Shown here: positions 1 through 6,566 of the stretch, in pieces | Numbering within the stretch: the stretch's first letter is position 1 | Layout of the letters: each line of letters begins with the position of its first letter | DNA from: CALJIC01 sp039805565 | GTDB lineage: Bacteria > Chloroflexota > Chloroflexia > Chloroflexales > Roseiflexaceae | Reading direction: 5' to 3' | NCBI GenBank assembly: GCA_039805565.1 | Contig: JBDLTZ010000349.1 | Coordinates: 1 to 64,000 of the forward strand | DNA: 64,000 bases | Program-made: the position numbers and the translations under genes | The notes under the pieces: model-generated | Told to the model about the DNA's origin: nothing | The model's database searches: none | The model's input: only the letters and a program-made list of their open reading frames with translations

Positions 1-224
1 CCACCGGCACCACCGGCACCGACACCACCGACACCACCGACACCACCGGCACCACCGGCACCACCGGCACCACCGGCACCACCGGCACCGGCACCGCCTC
101 CCCGTCCACCCTGCCGAACACCAGCGAGGGCGACACGGTAGCCTCATCGAGCCTGCTGTTCCTGGCGGCCCTGGTCTTCCTGGCCGGCGCGGCAGCGTTC
201 GTCTGGTCGCGGCGCGCCTCCTAG
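1..224 (+). CDS. C-terminal end of Thr/Gly-repeat surface protein with LPxTG-like sorting signal (partial)
   Basis: The reading frame is open from the window edge and stops at TAG 222-224. The visible 73 residues begin with a Thr-rich repeat of TGT and DTT units, encoded by repeated ggcaccacc. They end in a tripartite C-terminus: LPNTS, then about 20 hydrophobic residues (SSLLFLAALVFLAGAAAFVW), then SRRAS. This is the layout of a sortase substrate: an LPxT motif, a membrane span and a basic tail. The fifth motif residue is Ser instead of Gly. The protein is therefore probably exported and either anchored to the wall or held as a tail-anchored membrane protein. Its N-terminal function lies outside the window. 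Confidence 0.7.
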   Translation, partial: TGTTGTDTTDTTDTTGTTGTTGTTGTTGTGTASPSTLPNTSEGDTVASSSLLFLAALVFLAGAAAFVWSRRAS

Positions 225-266
225 CGCCCGACAGCAGAGACAACCAACCTCCACCTCCAAGGCAGA

Positions 267-306
267 GGGCAGAAGGCAACAATCGCTTACTGCCTTCTGC
301 CTTTTT
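267..306 (+). terminator. Rho-independent terminator of the LPNTS protein gene
   Basis: The perfect arms gcagaaggca (269-278) and tgccttctgc (291-300) extend by one or two pairs, enclose a 12-nt loop, and are followed by TTTTT. The stem is built from heptamer-like units (ggcagag, ggcagaa), so it belongs to the repeat family described in the findings. Confidence 0.8.
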
Positions 307-397
307 GCCTTCGGCTCCAAAACCCTGCCCAGCGGCACGCAGATTGCTTTTCAGGAGCGTAGGAGATCGCGAAAGACAATCGGGAAGGAGTGCAGCG

Positions 398-874
398 ATG
401 GATCCTCAGACCCGTCAGCCGCAGACCCAGTTCGGCGAGGAGCAGAAGAACATCGCCCAGCGCGTGGGCGACAAGGTATCGCAGGCCGCCGACGACCTCC
501 GGTCCAAGAGCCCGGGCGAGATCGCCGATGACGCGCGTGCCAAGACGACCGAAGTGCTTGACACCGCCAAGCAGAAGACCGCCGAGGCCACCGCGGCAGC
601 CAACGACAAGGCCAGCGACGTGATGACCGCGGCCGGCAGCCAGATGACGAACCTGGCGCAGACGGTGCGAGAGAAGGCACCGGTGGAGGGCAAGGCCGGC
701 GAGATCGCCTCGACGACCGCAACCGCTCTGGAGCGCAGCGGGCGCTACCTGCAGGACGCCGACCCCCAGATGATTCGCACCGACCTGGAGCGGGTTATCC
801 GCGACCACCCGATCGAGGCGATGCTCGTCGGCCTGGGTATTGGCTACCTGGTGGCCCGCTCGACGCGGAGGTAA
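398..874 (+). CDS. DUF883/ElaB-like membrane-associated protein
   Basis: 158 residues. The start is ATG 398 because aaggag lies 8 nt upstream; earlier in-frame starts would run through the preceding terminator. The N-terminal two thirds is hydrophilic and Ala/Lys/Asp-rich with coiled-coil character (KTTEVLDTAKQKTAEATAAA). The C-terminus reads IRDHPIEAMLVGLGIGYLVA followed by RSTRR, one short membrane helix with an Arg tail, as in the DUF883/YqjD/ElaB type. It is first in a three-gene set with a Holin-X protein (4-nt gap) and a DUF3618 protein, a combination common in high-GC bacteria and generally linked to envelope stress. No enzymatic motif is visible. Confidence 0.65.
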   Translation: MDPQTRQPQTQFGEEQKNIAQRVGDKVSQAADDLRSKSPGEIADDARAKTTEVLDTAKQKTAEATAAANDKASDVMTAAGSQMTNLAQTVREKAPVEGKAGEIASTTATALERSGRYLQDADPQMIRTDLERVIRDHPIEAMLVGLGIGYLVARSTRR

Positions 875-877
875 CCC

Positions 878-1345
878 ATGACCGGCTACTCATCCGATCG
901 GACCGGCGAGCCCCAGGGCGCCTTTGAGCACGAGCGTGAGCACCAGACAGACGACACATCGATCACCACTCTGCTGAGCGGGCTGGTGAGCGACGCACAG
1001 AACCTGGTGCACCGCGAGATCGACCTCGCCAAGACCGAGGTCTCCAAAGAGTTCGACAAGGTCAAGCAGGGCACTATCGCCCTCGGGGCCGGCATCGGTA
1101 TGGCAGTTATCGGCGGCATCCTGCTGGGGCACATGCTGGCGTACCTACTCCAGGATGTGTTCGACATCTCGCTTTGGATCTCATACCTGGTGGTCGGGGG
1201 CCTTCTCACGCTCGGCGGTGTCCTGTTCCTCAAGCAGGGCGCCGATCGGATGAGCAAGGTCGACCCCGTGCCGCATGAGACAATTGACAGCGTACGAAAG
1301 GACGTCGAGTGGATAAGTCAACAGAACCCATCAGACAAGACATAG
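878..1345 (+). CDS. Phage-holin-3_6 (Holin-X, DUF1469) family membrane protein
   Basis: 155 residues. The start ATG follows ggaggtaaccc and lies just after the upstream stop codon. Residues about 30-75 form an amphipathic segment typical of the family (LVHREIDLAKTEVSKEFDKV). Two membrane spans follow, at roughly 65-90 (IALGAGIGMAVIGGILLGHM) and 95-125 (LWISYLVVGGLLTLGGVLFL). Despite the family name, nothing nearby suggests a prophage; these proteins are chromosomal envelope proteins of unknown role in Actinobacteria and Chloroflexota. The downstream gene starts 37 nt inside its 3' end, so the two are probably translationally coupled. Confidence 0.75.
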   Translation: MTGYSSDRTGEPQGAFEHEREHQTDDTSITTLLSGLVSDAQNLVHREIDLAKTEVSKEFDKVKQGTIALGAGIGMAVIGGILLGHMLAYLLQDVFDISLWISYLVVGGLLTLGGVLFLKQGADRMSKVDPVPHETIDSVRKDVEWISQQNPSDKT

Positions 1346-2376
1346 ACCAGATCCGCGCCTCGATGACCGACAAGATGGAGCAGATCGAGGCGAAGATCAA
1401 GGGCACGGTGGATGAGACGACCACCTCGGTCCGCCAGATGGTCGATGTGAAGTACCAGGTGTCACAGCACCCCTGGCTTGCCGTTGGTCTGGCGACGCTC
1501 GCGGGGTACGCGCTCGGCAGTATCGGGGACAGCGACTCGGACCGCCCGACCTATGCGGGCGGTATACCGTCGATGGGCGGTTACAGAAGCTCGCACGGCA
1601 CTCCCCTGTACGACCAGGGGCACAGCTCGGCAAGCTACACGTCGTCCATGTATGGCCAGCACAACCAGCCGTACAGCTCCTCGAGCTACGGCCAGCCGTA
1701 CAGCTCCTCGAGCTACGGCCAGTCGCACACGCCCTCGAGCTACGGCCAGTCGCACACTCCCTCGAGCTACGGCCAGTCGCACACCCCCTCGAGCTACGGC
1801 CAGTCGCACACCCCCTCGAGCTACGGCCAGTCGTACGCCCCCTCGTACACCTCCGGGAGCTCGTGGAACTCGAGCATGGGCTCCGGCGCAGCGGGCGGCA
1901 TGTGGAGCTCCGGCCAGCAGCAGAGCTCGAAACCAGGTGTGATCAACCAGCTCACCCGCCAGTTCGGCGGCGAGATCGAGATGCTTAAGACCGCAGCGGT
2001 AACCGGACTCCTGGGAATCATCCGGGATACGGTCCGGCAAAACTTCCCGAGCATGCATCAGGAGATGGAGCGCATGCGCCGCGATCAGGGCACGACTGGC
2101 TACAGCTCCTCGATGGGCAGCTCCTCGATGGGTGGCTCCTCGATGGGTGGCTCCTCGATGGGTGGCTCCTCGATGGGCGGCTCCTCGATGGGCAGCTCCT
2201 CGATGGGTGGCTCCTCGATGGGTGGCTCCAGCGGCTCTGACTACGCCCACAGCGCGGTGAACAATCCCTCGCACGTCACTGGGTCGTATGACCCGGACCG
2301 AAGTTCAGGCTCACGAAGCTACGAGTCGAAGACCGGCTACCCTGACGAGGACCGTCACAACAATCCGTCGATATAG
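1309..2376 (+). CDS. DUF3618-domain protein with SYGQ and SSMGG low-complexity repeats
   Basis: 355 residues from GTG 1309, with gaaagga about 8 nt upstream. The start overlaps the previous gene and is chosen because it preserves the DUF3618 N-terminus (IRQDIDQIRASMTDKMEQIE). Residues 1-70 are DUF3618, ending in a short membrane segment (HPWLAVGLATLAGYALGSI). Residues about 110-190 are Ser/Tyr/Gln-rich, with six SYGQ motifs in 9-residue units. Residues about 215-250 form a more ordered segment (IEMLKTAAVTGLLGIIRDTV). Residues about 265-310 are eight SSMG[GS] units. The tail is charged and polar. The protein looks like a membrane-tethered, largely disordered envelope protein; the function is unknown. 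Confidence 0.7.
   Translation: MDKSTEPIRQDIDQIRASMTDKMEQIEAKIKGTVDETTTSVRQMVDVKYQVSQHPWLAVGLATLAGYALGSIGDSDSDRPTYAGGIPSMGGYRSSHGTPLYDQGHSSASYTSSMYGQHNQPYSSSSYGQPYSSSSYGQSHTPSSYGQSHTPSSYGQSHTPSSYGQSHTPSSYGQSYAPSYTSGSSWNSSMGSGAAGGMWSSGQQQSSKPGVINQLTRQFGGEIEMLKTAAVTGLLGIIRDTVRQNFPSMHQEMERMRRDQGTTGYSSSMGSSSMGGSSMGGSSMGGSSMGGSSMGSSSMGGSSMGGSSGSDYAHSAVNNPSHVTGSYDPDRSSGSRSYESKTGYPDEDRHNNPSI
1668..1846 (+). repeat. Tandem 27-bp coding repeats (SYGQSHTPS units)
   Basis: The unit agctacggccagtcgcacac plus yccctcg occurs four times almost identically, flanked by diverged copies. It encodes the Tyr/Gln/Ser tract of the DUF3618 protein. Near identity at synonymous sites suggests recent expansion, or variation by slippage. 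Confidence 0.85.
2104..2232 (+). repeat. Tandem 15-bp coding repeats (SSMGG units)
   Basis: Eight copies of tcctcgatgggyggc, with two agc variants, encode SSMGG/SSMGS. The array is perfectly in frame within the DUF3618 gene and close to identical at DNA level, so its length probably varies between strains. Confidence 0.85.
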
Positions 2377-2393
2377 CCCACTACCACAGCTGA

Positions 2394-2430
2394 GCGCCGG
2401 TGACTCAACGAGTTACCGGCGCTTCTCTCT
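2394..2430 (+). terminator. Terminator of the DUF883 / Holin-X / DUF3618 operon
   Basis: Arms gcgccggtgac (2394-2404) and gttaccggcgc (2412-2422) form an 11-bp stem with one G-U pair and a 7-nt loop, followed by a pyrimidine-rich ttctctctg. It lies between convergent genes and could also act on the minus strand. Confidence 0.75.
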
Positions 2431-2470
2431 GTACAGCCCACCTCCGCCCTTCTCCTATCCCCGCCGCGAG

Positions 2471-2866
2471 CTACGCCCGCGTAGGCGTATGTGGTGGGAT
2501 GGGCGCGTACTGCTCCATCACCCCAACCAGCTCATCGATATCAAACGGCTTAGGCAGGACGTCTGTCGCCCCGTACAGGCGGTACTTCTCCGGCTGGAGG
2601 CTCGCCGTCATAATAATCACCGGCAGGTCGGCGAAGGCATTGCGGCGCAGGTAGCGCAGCAGCTCGTCGCCGATCATCACCGGCATAGCCACGTTGAGCA
2701 GCAGCAGGGCAGGCGGACGGCGCACGATCTCCACCAGGGCGCTCGCACCGTCGTGCTGCACGCGGACGTGGTACCCCTCATCGCGCAGGATCTCGGCCAC
2801 AAACGAGGCAACCTCCACCTCGTCATCAACAACGAGCGCGTCCTGCGACGCCCCCGCGCCCTTCAT
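2471..2866 (-). CDS. Stand-alone receiver-domain protein with Asn at the phospho-acceptor site
   Basis: 131 residues, a single CheY-like receiver with no output domain. The acidic pair is present (VVDDE, about 13-15), as are the Thr (IIMTAS) and the Lys (LPKPFD). The phospho-acceptor position reads LLLLNVAMP, with Asn58 where the sister protein has Asp (codon at 2693-2695 on the plus strand). It therefore probably cannot be phosphorylated in the usual way. It is the same length as the upstream receiver, 17 bp away, and clearly derives from duplication. The start ATG has ggag directly abutting it, so translation may be coupled to the upstream gene. Confidence 0.85.
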   Translation of the reverse strand: MKGAGASQDALVVDDEVEVASFVAEILRDEGYHVRVQHDGASALVEIVRRPPALLLLNVAMPVMIGDELLRYLRRNAFADLPVIIMTASLQPEKYRLYGATDVLPKPFDIDELVGVMEQYAPIPPHTPTRA

Positions 2867-2883
2867 CTCCGTTCTGTTCGAAG

Positions 2884-3279
2884 CTACCCCTGGGCGACCG
2901 CCCGCGTCAGGCCAGGCAGAAAGAACTGCTCGACACAGAGCAGCAGCGCCATAATATCGAACGGCTTCGGCAGAAAGGCGTGAGCGCCGGACTGCTGAGC
3001 CATATCAGCCCGCGTCCCCGCACTCATGAGCACCACAGGAATATCGGCGAAGCCCAGAGCACGCAGCTGCTGAAGGACTTCAGCGCCAGTCATTCCAGGC
3101 ATCCAGTAGTCGAGCAGGACGAGCGCCGGGCGGATCTGAGAGACCGCTCTGAGTGCGCTTGGACCATCATGCGCCGAGCGCACAGTGTAGCCCTCGTCGG
3201 ACAACACCTCCGCGATCAGCTTTACGATTTCACCCTCATCGTCCACCACCAGAATGTCGTTTGCGATTGGCATTGTCAT
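2884..3279 (-). CDS. Stand-alone response regulator receiver protein
   Basis: 131 residues from ATG 3279 (MTMPIANDI), chosen because ggag lies 8 nt upstream; a longer frame to 3321 has no ribosome site. It is a complete CheY-like fold: VVDDE, phospho-acceptor LLDYWMPGM (Asp57), VLMSAG and LPKPFD. With no output domain, it must act through protein contacts or pass phosphate on. It lies first in a two-gene unit with the Asn-receiver. A sigma-54-like element lies 60-75 nt upstream. Confidence 0.85.
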   Translation of the reverse strand: MTMPIANDILVVDDEGEIVKLIAEVLSDEGYTVRSAHDGPSALRAVSQIRPALVLLDYWMPGMTGAEVLQQLRALGFADIPVVLMSAGTRADMAQQSGAHAFLPKPFDIMALLLCVEQFFLPGLTRAVAQG

Positions 3280-3338
3280 TCCATCTGCTCCGAGAAGGGA
3301 CGTACAGTACAACTTCGTCATTTGGGCACTCTAGCTCT

Positions 3339-3354
3339 TGCAAGAATCGTGCCA
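3339..3354 (-). promoter_or_regulatory. Sigma-54-like -24/-12 element upstream of the receiver pair
   Basis: Read on the minus strand this is TGGCACGATTCTTGCA, a full match to the sigma-54 consensus TGGCACG-N4-TTGCW with GG-N10-GC spacing. It sits about 60 nt before the receiver start. Whether this organism has RpoN cannot be told from the window. Confidence 0.4.
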
Positions 3355-3453
3355 CACTCCTAAGCCATTGGCGAAACGTGTCTGTGTCCAGCATGCTTCC
3401 GAATCTGACCGTCAGAGCAGACTAAAGACCTGTACGTGCCAGGAGTACGCTCG

Positions 3454-3741
3454 CTATGGGGCAGAGGTGGTCGTCGCCTCGACCTCAGCCTCCTCTCGCT
3501 CAGTACCCTCTTCCACCTCGTGCCCTTCGCCCGCTTCCTCCTCGTGCCCCTCACCCTCCTCGCGCACCCCCGCGTCCACGTCGCTCGAGGACTCACCGGC
3601 GGCGGATTCAGCCGGGAACATGGTGGGCTCCGTAATCGCGGCACCGCCCTGCCCGCCGATCGGATCGGAGCCGCACCCCGTCACGCCGAGGGCAAGAGCC
3701 AGAGCCACGGCTACAGCAACCGTTCGTATATATCTGAGCAT
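3454..3741 (-). CDS. Small Glu-rich lipoprotein
   Basis: 95 residues. The signal peptide MLRYIRTVAVAVALALALGV leads to a lipobox VTGC with Cys23. The mature part is hydrophilic and very acidic (runs of Glu with Gly and His), with no recognisable domain. It is probably a lipid-anchored, disordered extracytoplasmic protein, possibly a cation binder by composition only. It lies 30 bp downstream of the PAS protein gene on the same strand. Confidence 0.65.
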   Translation of the reverse strand: MLRYIRTVAVAVALALALGVTGCGSDPIGGQGGAAITEPTMFPAESAAGESSSDVDAGVREEGEGHEEEAGEGHEVEEGTEREEAEVEATTTSAP

Positions 3742-3771
3742 CCGGACAGCTCTTTCTACCTCTACTGAAAC

Positions 3772-4512
3772 CTACTGCGAGCCAACCTCTCGCTCGCGCA
3801 ATGTGGACTCCTGGGCGTAGGTGGCGAGGGACTGGATCTGTGCGCGCAGATCCGCCAGCTGCGACGTAAGCAGATCGATGCGCTGCTCGAGCTCGAACAC
3901 CACACCGTCACCGTCGCTGTGCAGTGCCTGCGCCGCTGCACGGTGGGCAAGCCAGCGAAGCGCCGACACGCGGCCCGCCGAGTCGTGTGCAGGAGCCACC
4001 AGCAGCAGCACGTCGACCGGCTCTCCTTCCCACGGCTGGAGCTGCGTTCTCCACTCCTCCGGGCCATCGGTCGTACACATCTGGGGGATACGGGCGCGGA
4101 ACGCACGCCTGCTCCCCTCGGGGACAAAGAGCGCGAGCGAGCGGCCAATGAGCTGGCGCGCCTGCGTCTTCAGCAGGGTCGCCGCCGGCCGGTTTGCCTG
4201 GCGGATCGTACCCTCGGTGTTCGTAATAATGTACCCCACCGGAGCCTGCTCGAAAAGATCACAGTAGTAGCGCCGCTCGGTATCGAGCGACTCGCTCGAG
4301 ATGAGCTGCTGCTGCGCCTGGGCGCGTAGTGCCTCCTCGGCACCCTGCAGCTCCTCGAGCGCCACCTGGAGCTCATCGAACGCACGCGTCAGCAGATCCT
4401 GCGTCGGTCCCGCCTGTGCGCTACGGAACAGCCGGCTGACCCGCTCACGCAGGCTGACGACACGCTTCGCAAAGAGGTCTACGTCAGCTTTATCCACGCT
4501 ACTAGCCTCCAT
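3772..4512 (-). CDS. PAS-domain signalling protein without output domain
   Basis: 246 residues. An N-terminal helical and coiled-coil part (about 10-75, Glu/Gln/Leu-rich) precedes a PAS domain at about 80-200 (YYCDLFEQAPVGYIITNTEG, then IRQANRPAATLL). A second coiled coil follows at 210-240 (VVFELEQRIDLLTSQLADLR). There is no kinase, cyclase or HTH domain. It may be a sensory adaptor working with the nearby receivers; that link rests on position only. No strong ribosome site precedes the ATG. Confidence 0.75.
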   Translation of the reverse strand: MEASSVDKADVDLFAKRVVSLRERVSRLFRSAQAGPTQDLLTRAFDELQVALEELQGAEEALRAQAQQQLISSESLDTERRYYCDLFEQAPVGYIITNTEGTIRQANRPAATLLKTQARQLIGRSLALFVPEGSRRAFRARIPQMCTTDGPEEWRTQLQPWEGEPVDVLLLVAPAHDSAGRVSALRWLAHRAAAQALHSDGDGVVFELEQRIDLLTSQLADLRAQIQSLATYAQESTLREREVGSQ

Positions 4513-4690
4513 CGTTGCGCTGTGCTTTCACGATCGTCGCCATCGGTGAGTGTCCGCATCCTCGCACCGGTTTACACCGCACGTGTCGCGGATAGCACAG
4601 AGAAGCAGAATAGGCCGGCGCGTGATGAGGAAGGGGCGCAAGAAGTATGCCACCTCACCACATCCGAGCCGGCCCGTGTCGTACCCTCTC

Positions 4691-4924
4691 CTACGGAGTG
4701 GGAGTCACGCTGGTGTCTGTGTCCGTGTCGGTCCCCGTGCCGGTGCCGGTGTCCGTGTCGGTCCCCGTATCAGTCCCCGTGCCGGTGCCGGTGTCACCGC
4801 CGGTCGTCATCGTCGCGCCAGCCCCTGTGCCGGTGCCGGTGCCCGAGGGAGAGCCGCCGCATGCGGCGAGCGCCATCGACAGCGCCAGGATAAGCCCGAT
4901 CACCAACTTGCGTGATCGCTCCAT
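4691..4924 (-). CDS. Small lipoprotein with Gly/Thr/Asp repeats
   Basis: 77 residues. The signal peptide (KLVIGLILALSMALAAC) carries a lipobox AAC with Cys22, followed by an almost pure run of GT, DT and TD dipeptides ending SVTPTP. The start has aaaggag 8 nt upstream. The tail resembles the Thr-rich repeat of the truncated gene at the window start, so both may be flexible surface stalks. A plus-strand frame over the same bases is a composition shadow. Confidence 0.65.
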   Translation of the reverse strand: MERSRKLVIGLILALSMALAACGGSPSGTGTGTGAGATMTTGGDTGTGTGTDTGTDTDTGTGTGTDTDTDTSVTPTP

Positions 4925-5090
4925 GAAGTTGCTCCTTTCCTATTCCTACCTTCGGGAGTACAAGCAGACGATGTTCGCTCCACTCCCGAGCGCCTCCATA
5001 TGCAAAGAGTGTGCCGATCCCGAGTCTCTACCTGGCCGCCGCACATCACTTTCCTCAAACACCGTCCGGCCCGCACGTCCGGCAGAACAA

Positions 5091-5126
5091 GAGGGCGCCC
5101 ATCAGTACGCGCTGATGGGCGCCCTC
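5091..5126 (-). terminator. Terminator of the HTH-protein gene (minus strand)
   Basis: A perfect 15-bp stem, gagggcgcccatcag (5091-5105) with its complement at 5112-5126, encloses a 6-nt loop. Read on the minus strand the tail is TTGTTC. It lies 12 bp after the stop of the minus-strand gene ending at 5138. Confidence 0.8.
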
Positions 5127-5137
5127 TTCGCGGGAAT

Positions 5138-5509
5138 CTACTCTGCGTCATCCCGGCGCGGCTCCGGCGGCTCCTCCGGTATGACGCCGGGAGTCTCGTT
5201 GCCGAGCGCGCCGAACCCAGTGTCGCCGTAGCCGCCGGTGACTCCCGGGTCCGTGTCGCTGCCGAGCCCGCCGGACTCCGCGGCCTGCGGGGCGCTCCGA
5301 CCGCCCGCAGCGCGGGCCGCGCTACCCAGCACGCGCCACACAGCCTCCTCGCTGACGCCGACAAGCTGCGCTATCTCATAGACGCTCTGCCCATCCACAG
5401 CCCCGGCGATAATCACCGACTCCTGGCCGGACATAGACATCGCGACATCCGGGCTGCGCCGGATCTCATCCACCAGCTGGCGCATGCGCTCGTCCGATGT
5501 GGCTGCCAT
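5138..5509 (-). CDS. Small protein with helix-turn-helix motif and disordered Gly/Pro tail
   Basis: 123 residues. ATG is preceded by ggaggag 5 nt upstream. Residues about 38-65 (DGQSVYEIAQLVGVSEEAVW) resemble the recognition half of a sigma-70 region 4 or MarR-like HTH. The C-terminal 50 residues are rich in Gly, Pro, Asp and Glu without predicted fold. It may bind DNA as a small regulator; no family could be named. Confidence 0.6.
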   Translation of the reverse strand: MAATSDERMRQLVDEIRRSPDVAMSMSGQESVIIAGAVDGQSVYEIAQLVGVSEEAVWRVLGSAARAAGGRSAPQAAESGGLGSDTDPGVTGGYGDTGFGALGNETPGVIPEEPPEPRRDDAE

Positions 5510-5569
5510 CGCGCTCCTCCCTTCGCTGCACGGGCAAGAGCAACAGCAGGGAGCGTGCCATCTCGAGCG

Positions 5570-6400
5570 TCAGATCCCGCTGAACGCACTGAAGCCGCCA
5601 TCCACCGGCACCACTACGCCGTTGACGAACGCTGCGCCCGGGCCGCAGAGCCACACCAGGGTCCCCACCAGCTCCTCAGGCTCGCCGAAGCGCCCGGCCG
5701 GCGTGTGCTGAACGATCGCCTGGCCGCGCTGGGTAAGGCTCCCGTCCTCGTTCAGCAGCAGGCGGCGGTTCTGCTCGCCCACAAAGAAGCCCGGGGCGAT
5801 AGCGTTCACCCGCAGCCCCGCACCATAGCGGGAGGCCAGCTCCACCGCCAGCCAGCGCGTCAGGTTCTCCACCGCGGCCTTCGCGGCGGCGTACCCCACC
5901 ACCCGAGTGATCGTCCGCTGCGCCGCCATGCTGGAGATGTTCACCACGGAGCCAGCCCCGCCGCGCACCATACCCGCCCCAAACACCTGGCACGGCAGCA
6001 GCGTCCCCACGAGGTTCAGGTCCAGCACCTCGCGCAGCGCCTGCTCGGGGAGGTCGAAGAAGGCCTGCCCCGGCTGGAGCGTGGCTGCGGGCACATTCCC
6101 GCCCGCCGCGTTCACCAGAATGTCGGCGTGGCCCCAGGCCTCGGCCACCGCGTCCCGCGCCGCCTCGAGCTGCTCGCGCTGCAACACGTCGGCCGCCAGC
6201 GCCATCGCCGCGCCCCCCGCCGCCTCGATCTCGGCCACGACCGCCTCGGCCTGCGCGCGCCGCCTGCCGAGCACCCCCACGCGCGCGCCGGCCCGCGCCA
6301 GCCCCAGGGCCATCGCCCGCCCCAGCACGCCCGTCCCACCCGTCACCACCGCGACCCGCCCCTCGAGGCTGAACATCCTCGCCAGGTCATGAGCCTGCAT
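5570..6400 (-). CDS. SDR-family oxidoreductase (D-mannonate/fructuronate oxidoreductase-like)
   Basis: 276 residues from ATG 6400, chosen because aaggag lies 6 nt upstream; a longer frame begins at 6439. It is a classical short-chain dehydrogenase: cofactor loop TGGTGVLG near residue 20, NAAGGN near 98, catalytic Ser in NISSMAA, YAAAK for Tyr and Lys, and C-terminal PVDGGFSAFSGI. Length and end sequence resemble SDRs annotated as D-mannonate oxidoreductase in uronate catabolism, but no uronate gene is nearby. The substrate remains open. Expected to be cytosolic and NAD(P)H-dependent. Confidence 0.75.
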   Translation of the reverse strand: MQAHDLARMFSLEGRVAVVTGGTGVLGRAMALGLARAGARVGVLGRRRAQAEAVVAEIEAAGGAAMALAADVLQREQLEAARDAVAEAWGHADILVNAAGGNVPAATLQPGQAFFDLPEQALREVLDLNLVGTLLPCQVFGAGMVRGGAGSVVNISSMAAQRTITRVVGYAAAKAAVENLTRWLAVELASRYGAGLRVNAIAPGFFVGEQNRRLLLNEDGSLTQRGQAIVQHTPAGRFGEPEELVGTLVWLCGPGAAFVNGVVVPVDGGFSAFSGI

Positions 6401-6515
6401 GGCCGTCTCCTTCAGCACGTCCAGCGCGTCCACACCCACCGGCGGCCCCGCGCCCTACGCGTATCGTACCGCGTTTCGGGACCAGGCCCGCGCCGGCGCC
6501 GGCGCACATAGGCAC

Positions 6516-6521
6516 TATAAT
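6516..6521 (+). promoter_or_regulatory. -10 element TATAAT for the YtcJ-type amidohydrolase
   Basis: A consensus TATAAT 45 nt before the ATG at 6567 and divergent from the SDR gene. No -35 hexamer is visible at normal spacing. Confidence 0.5.
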
Positions 6522-6566
6522 CAGAGGCGCGGCGGCCTTGCCCCACCCGTGCTAGCGGAGGAAACC

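Noticed and set aside
878..1345. Prophage signal from a holin-family protein
   Set aside because: The family is chromosomal despite its name and no other phage gene is near.
5000..6511. Plus-strand frame across the SDR and HTH genes
   Set aside because: Opposite to two genes with ribosome sites and recognisable folds; Arg/His/Pro-rich shadow.
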